A stretch of DNA of 64,000 bases from NCBI GenBank assembly GCA_014529385.2, contig CM043968.1, forward strand, positions 125,387,518-125,451,517, read 5' to 3'. The position numbers and the translations under genes are program-made. How positions within the stretch are numbered: the stretch's first letter is position 1; each line of letters begins with the position of its first letter. The DNA comes from Adiantum capillus-veneris (Eukaryota > Streptophyta > Polypodiopsida > Polypodiales > Pteridaceae). Below, piece by piece: positions 58,743 through 64,000 of the stretch. The notes below the pieces were generated by a model, which was not told the origin of the DNA, did no database searches, and saw only the letters and a list, made by a program, of their open reading frames with translations.

Positions 58743-58909
58743 AAGATCTTGAAAGTTTTTTGGAGAGAACAATCACTGCATGGTTACTTGGTTGGATCTA
58801 TGCAAGGGACAAACGAGAGTATATTTGCAATAGGTTGGTAAATGCAGCAGCTTGTGATAGGGAAACCTTGTACGTATTGGAGCAATACATGAGAAAACAC
58901 AATGTTTAA
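58743..58909 (+). pseudogene. Right part of the reading frame split by element D
   Basis: Directly after the element, the AAGAT copy leads in phase into LESFLERTITAWLLGWIYAR, then a segment with CNRLVNAAACDRE and LEQYMRKHNV and a TAA at 58907-58909. Together with 34207-34266 it gives about 75 codons uninterrupted. I do not recognise the family. Confidence 0.45.
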
Positions 58910-60700
58910 AGATGTATTTATGGTCATTGAGCCTCTTGACATAGTATCTTTTACAAGGATGAGTTGTAAAATACTCTGATCCATGTAAATATGTGAATTG
59001 GATTCTATTTTCTATCTTAGTGTTTCTAAACACCACTATATTTTGAGGTCCCTCTAATTCTAAAATTTGTTTTTGATTATTTTAGATTCTTTTCATTATT
59101 GATATAGCCAATTCTTTAACGTTATTGTCTCAAATTTGAGCTCTTGTTTCAAAGAAATTTTTTCACATGTATAATGAGAATTGAGTTTAATGCCATGCTT
59201 CCCTCATGCTTTTGATGTCACTGTAGTCGATGCATATAACTATGTATTTAAATACACATGTCCCTATAGATACATGTTAAGGGATATATGGGACTTAGAG
59301 TGTAACTGCCAATAGATGATAGCTCAAACTACACAAAAATACTAGGTTTTTCAATAGCGTTATAAGAAATGGGACATGAATAATTCCCAAAATTCTTAAA
59401 TATGTCTTACTACGTCTAAATCAAGGAGAAGACTATATCATACACACACTAAGGTAACGTTTTCTTGTTCTTTTTATGCTTTTTCACGTGGTTGAAAGTG
59501 ATTTACCTTTCATGCTTACTTAAATTCATGTTTAAGCTCTCATGTTTCCATAAGCAAGCCTTTCCCTTGCTTTCTTGGGAAGAATAAATAACTTCTTAAT
59601 TTTGTTGTTTCCTTCTAATTATGGTTCATTACTAATCATAACTAACTATATTGCTAACAACTAACCATGATGTTATTTCAAGTTCTTAGATTACCAAACT
59701 AATATGACATAGAGAGAGTAGAAAGTACTCTCTCTAACCATAGGTGGCTGGAGATCATCTTTACCTAAATAGTATGCATGATTGAATGGTGACTAATATC
59801 CTTAATTATCCCTTAATCTCCCGCACAAACCTTTTTTTTATTCTTAAGTTATTTTATACTCTTAACTAAATTACTCTTATAAATGTAATGTCATAAATCA
59901 AAGGCAACTAAGTAATGAAATTGTTTTTGGAACTAACCATATTTTTCAAAAGAGAAATTATAATTTCTCCAAAAGAAATGCTCTTGATCTTGCATAAATT
60001 GTATGTGTAAAAGTTTTAGTGGCATACTAAATTAATATCTAATTTTCAAAAGGAATGAGTTTTGAAGGGTAAGTTTATCATAAGCAAAGACGTTTTCTTT
60101 AAGAAAGAAGATTCCCATTCCAAATAAGGTCATTCCCTCCCTTCCCTCTTACCAATTGGAAAATCCCAAATCTTTAAGTCTCTCCTAGCTGTGATTAATC
60201 CTCTCCACGATATCCAGGTATGCCCAAATCTTTAAGTCTCTCCTAGCTGTGATTAATCCTCTCCACGATATCCAGGTATGCCTAAATCCCATCTCAAAGA
60301 AGAATTTGTTGATCATTCGTACTCCATTACATGAGCATTTTGCACGACAGTAGTATGTCCACTCTTAGAAATTCACAAATCACTCTTAGACTATCATTCA
60401 TCGAAGGATTCTACTCTTGCATAAACCATCATTTAATCTTGCACAATCAATTAAAGGAAGTTTTAGCTTATTTGTCTGAAAAATCACAAGTTATGCATTC
60501 TAAATGTTAGTGTTTACTACTTATGGTACACACTTAAGCAAAGGTCATTGTGTAGAGCATATGCATTTTTCATTTCAAGTTTGTCTATTTTCAAGGTTGT
60601 TTTGCAACTACGAAGAAGGGGGCAATAAGGAGATACCTTCACGGAAGTGATGAACGTGTTGCTTGAATATAAAACTCTCATTGCTTCCATGGAGATGCTC
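58910..60700. other. A/T-rich stretch without recognisable genes
   Basis: No ORF with motifs on either strand. The only structure seen is an exact tandem duplication with a 58-bp period at 60165-60280. Homopolymer and A/T-rich segments dominate. Confidence 0.55.
60165..60280. repeat. Exact tandem duplication, 2 x 58 bp
   Basis: The segment starting CCCAAATCTTTAAGTCTC at 60165 repeats at 60223 without visible change, so the duplication is recent. Confidence 0.9.
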
Positions 60701-62312
60701 CATGGATGGCAAATGGTCCAAAGAAAATGAATGGAAATCGCCCAAGACGGGGTTAACTTGAAACTTACGTCGAGACAAAACCTTAAACTACCAAGAGGCT
60801 CGTTATATTTCTTAAGGTCTTGTTTCAGTAGACATTAAAAGGAAATAGGAACTAAGGGATTATAACTCAAGGAACTCACTCTAAATTTCAACTAGGATTA
60901 AAACTTTGTCCAGAAGATTTGATGTGGATAGCCCTAGCATAACATAGAAGATTTAAGCGTGAACTTTGTCAAGGATCCATTTCTATTCCCATTCACACAT
61001 ATGTTATTAGATGAGATAGCAGGCCACAAAATGTATAGCTTCATGGATGGTTATATGACTAGAATCAACTCAAAATTGCACCAAAGGATAGAGCAAAGAC
61101 AACCCTCATCACTGAATGGGGAGTATTCGTGTACCTCGTAATGCCATACGGACTGTGCAATGCTCCAACTACTTTTCAACGATATATGATGGAGATTTTC
61201 AATAAGTTCTTACATAAGTTTTTAGCTATTTTTATGGATGATATTACAATGTTTTCAACCAACAAAATGCTCATCCTATTTCTTGAAATGGTCTTTGAGA
61301 GATGCAAGGAAAATAATGGTGCTTGATGTTAGGACCTTTTGTAAGACTTGTGATATTTGTTAGAGAATGGGAAGGCCAACAACAATAGATATAACACCAC
61401 TGACTCCCATACAACCACTAGGAGTGTTTCTGAAATGGGGATTGAACTTCATGGGTCCACTCAAGAAACACACCCCTAGGAAGGACAAATACATTATCAT
61501 GGCTACATGTTATGTGAGTAAGTGGGTCGAGGCCAAGGCATTACCAAACAACGTTGCAAAGTGAACACCATGGTTCTTGCATGAGCACATTGTCTACAAA
61601 TTTGGCTGTCCAATTGAGATTGCCTCAGATTAGGAGACTTGTTTTATCAACATATCCTAGCTTAAATCTTTTCAATCAATCATCGGAAATTGACACCATA
61701 CTATCCCAAATGCAATGGGCAGGCTGAAAGCAACAATAAGATGATCAAGACCACTCTAACAAAGATTTTTAGAAAGAGCCTCATCATTGGGATGCTAAGC
61801 TTTGGACAGCACTATGGGCATACAAAAAAGCCCACAATGTCTCAACTGGATTGACACCATTCAAAATGGTATATGGAACGGAAGCAATCCGGGCCCATGG
61901 AATTTGCAATTGCCAGTTTGAGAATGGCAATCGAACGTGATTTTAATGTGAATTTGAAGAATAGACTAGATGAATTGATGAAGCTAGATGAAATCAAAGC
62001 CATGCTAGAATAGGAAGTGTCCAGAGGAGAAGGAAACACTGGTACGATAGAAAAATAAAGGTTCGGGAGTTCAAGAAGGGGGATTTGGTTTTACTATATC
62101 AGGAAAAGCTAGGCCCAAAGAAGCCTAATATGAAGGTCGCATTGTCAGGACTATATGAGATAGATCGGGTTTTCTCCAATGACACAATCAAAATTAAGGA
62201 TTTATCAAGTTTATTGCCAGGGGTCTATAATAGACATAAAATCAAGTTGTATTTTTCTAGATTAGGCGAACCCCTAGCACTAGCACAACACAACACTGTC
62301 AATTTAGAATAA
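60701..62312 (+). pseudogene. Decayed gypsy RT and integrase (element E)
   Basis: Plus-strand frames show VKDPFLFPFTHMLLDEIAG and MYSFMDGY (60959-61080), LVMPYGLCNAPTTFQRYMM and FMDDITMFS (61129-61326), then a jump to integrase: a CDIC-x-RMGRP segment, WGLNFMGPLKKHTPRK and ATCYVSKWVEAKALP (61367-61564), NGQAE near 61720, TPFKMVYGTEA near 61860, and the C-terminal LPGVYNRHKIKLYF (62085-62312). RNase H and the RT thumb are deleted between RT and integrase. Many stops and frameshifts. The FMDD and MDGxSGYN-like style again fits the Tat/Athila branch. Confidence 0.85.
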
Positions 62313-62862
62313 GATGAGAAACAATTAGATGTGCTCAACATCAGATTACAGAGACTAGGATTAGTGGAGGATCAACACCAAGTATCACTATTATGGATTG
62401 TTCTAGTTCAAGATCAAATAATCAAGGAATCGAAGGAGACTGACTTTCCTAACAGTAACCAACGAATCACTAATGATCAAATATTTTTGGGAATCTCGTC
62501 GATACTCATGACAATGACAAACTAATGCATGTGCACCACATCAAAAACATTGGATAGAACCATGAGGCATCAGACGAGTGGCGCATTCATGGCATGAATT
62601 AGAATAATTATGAGACGCGTGTGCGACCCAACTTTAGTTCCTCAGCATCTCGTGTGACTTGCACCTTGGCCTGCAGAGCTCCTTGTGCCATCATCCGCGT
62701 CACCTTCGTGCACATTGCTTATTATGTGTGCATTGCCAACTCCTTCACCCTCTCCAACGTTCGCTACATAGTCGAATACTCGCAAGTGTTCCTGCTCTGA
62801 CTCACCCTCATCATCTAGTGAGCTTTCCTTCTCTACACAGAGTCTTTTTCCAGGGTTCTAAG
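62313..62862. other. Spacer between element E integrase and the next ORF
   Basis: A plus-strand ORF of 64 codons (62331-62525) follows the integrase without recognisable motifs. 62640-62860 is C/T-rich and looks like a leader. Nothing else is seen. Confidence 0.4.
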
Positions 62863-63923
62863 ATGGGGAAGAAAGGTCAACTTATGTTGCATGCCATGCA
62901 AGCTTTCGTAAATCTCAAAGCTATGGAGCTTGAAGAACTTTTGCAACCAATCAAACATGAATGTTTAATGCCACGTCACAACATAGGGAAGTATGTGTTT
63001 TAGGTAAATGAAAGGACACTGCTACGATTATGGGGTATGAAGGTGGTGCTCAAGGCCAATAGAGCTGCAAGCATCATCCAACAATTGATTGATACATTCA
63101 ATGCTCACACTGGTACAACTGAAATCAATGGCCGATTAGTCCAAATGATAGCAACAATCTTAGCTCATGTGCATTTACCATTCTCATCAAGGCCGCAACC
63201 CTATTCAGTTGATGAAGTAACTAACTTACTGAAGAAGAATGATCAGGCTGCCAAGAAGAAACACAAAAGTGGTGGCAAGGGCATCCCAATGTCCCCACTA
63301 TAGTTTAAACCAGCTTATAAGTTTGCAGCGAAAGCAATTAGCCTGAAGAACGATCCCAACTGAAGTATGTTTTTAGAAAATCTCTTCAACATGCTACTAG
63401 CCAAAATAAAAAATCCCAAGGCAAATCTCAGTTCCATCTTGTATAATAATATCATGCAACAGTCTGCAAAGGTGAAGACCCATAACTTGTTAATGCATGG
63501 TATGTGTGGCAGCTCCTATATTAGGTTACTTGCATTCCTGCACATGTGAATGCAAAGAATTCTTGTGCAAAAGTCAAATGGGAGGGAACTCATGCTACTT
63601 AGAACACTGAACAGGGGACCCAAGAAGACCAGACATGTGAACTAGCTCTAGTAACATCTGGTTTGAAAAGGACAGTAGAATAGTCGGAAGCAGGCACATC
63701 AAAGCTAGCAGCTAAGAAACACAAAATGACATTCAATTTGTTGGAGAAATTGAAGGCCAAGCAAAAGACAACCATAACATCTACTAGTGCAAAGATGACA
63801 CAACATGAAGTAAGTCGGATTGAAGGGACTTCTTTTGATAAAGCTATTGAACTACCCGAAACACCCCTAGAGCCTACTGTGGTTAAAGGGATAGAACAAG
63901 CCCGTGCGAGTGCTTTAGAATAG
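62863..63923 (+). pseudogene. Downstream ORF of element E, start MGKKGQ, broken
   Basis: From the ATG at 62863 one frame runs to 63549, interrupted by TAG at 63001-63003, TAG at 63301-63303 and a TGA at about 63361. After a frameshift it continues at 63726-63923, with a further TAG. Visible segments are NLKAMELEELLQPIKHECL, ANRAASIIQQLIDTF, ILAHVHLPFSSRPQPYSVDE, a Lys-rich AAKKKHKSGGKG, and MLLAKIKNPKANLSS. Its position after a gypsy integrase and its basic start parallel the 38759-35406 block of element D; the ELPETPLEPTVVKGIEQARA segment may lead into a coiled coil beyond the window. Homology is not proven. Confidence 0.5.
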
Positions 63924-64000
63924 GCCTTGGTGGTACCCTTGTATATTCCACATTCCGTTCTAGACAGAGTATAGAGGCTAAAGAAGAAGCCAATGGTGGG

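Overview
This window looks like intergenic chromatin from a land plant, probably a species with a large genome. There are no bacterial-type genes and no RNA genes, and almost every kilobase belongs to nested LTR retrotransposons of the Ty3/gypsy and Ty1/copia types. The primer-binding sites are the usual plant ones (initiator-Met type TGGTATCAGAG, and a TGGCGCC type). The only cellular-gene sequence I recognise is a decayed DEAD-box RNA helicase fragment. I cannot name the species.

Layout. At 1-4885 (minus) is the 5' part of a gypsy element (family A), whose gag-pol frame is open for 959 codons and runs off the left edge. It is inserted into a plus-strand fragment (4886 to about 7100) of a second gypsy family (B/D). 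At 8690-9130 is the helicase pseudogene, and at 9686-11235 a truncated family A LTR. At 11236-12639 is a plus-strand copia gag fragment. It is cut by a chromovirus-like gypsy (family C, minus): LTR 12640-14605, pol C-terminus, and gag at 15483-16390. At 16605-26616 is a complete minus-strand copia with ACGAG target duplications; it carries a nested 3.0 kb solo LTR (17858-20882) with its own ATTAA duplications. At 26622-28740 are degenerate ORFs including a coiled coil. At 28741-34206 is a second, decayed family A element.

The most interesting object is a giant minus-strand gypsy element (family D) at 34267-58742. It has AAGAT duplications, LTRs of about 1 kb, a PBS and a PPT. A 5.1 kb copia (50188-55310, AATAC duplications) is inserted into its gag. 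Without the copia it is about 19.3 kb. Besides gag-PR-RT-RNase H-IN it carries three unusual parts. The first is a region after integrase with a second DSGA aspartic protease-like motif followed by repeated W(I/V)PK motifs. The second is a block of roughly 1,100 codons near the 3' LTR encoding a basic/globular domain and a long coiled coil. The third is two clusters of a 24-bp palindrome centred on ACGCGT, one between these two coding regions and one in the 5' leader; the first cluster has a strict 286-287 bp period. At 60959-64000 (plus) a decayed gypsy RT/IN is followed by another ORF of the downstream-ORF kind.

Insertion order inferred from nesting: copia2 postdates its host and received the solo LTR later; element A1 postdates the B fragment; element D split a short reading frame at AAGAT and was later hit by copia3. 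Most elements have stops and frameshifts. Element A1 is the exception. Functional ideas about the family D accessory modules are inferences from one decayed copy plus a fragment.
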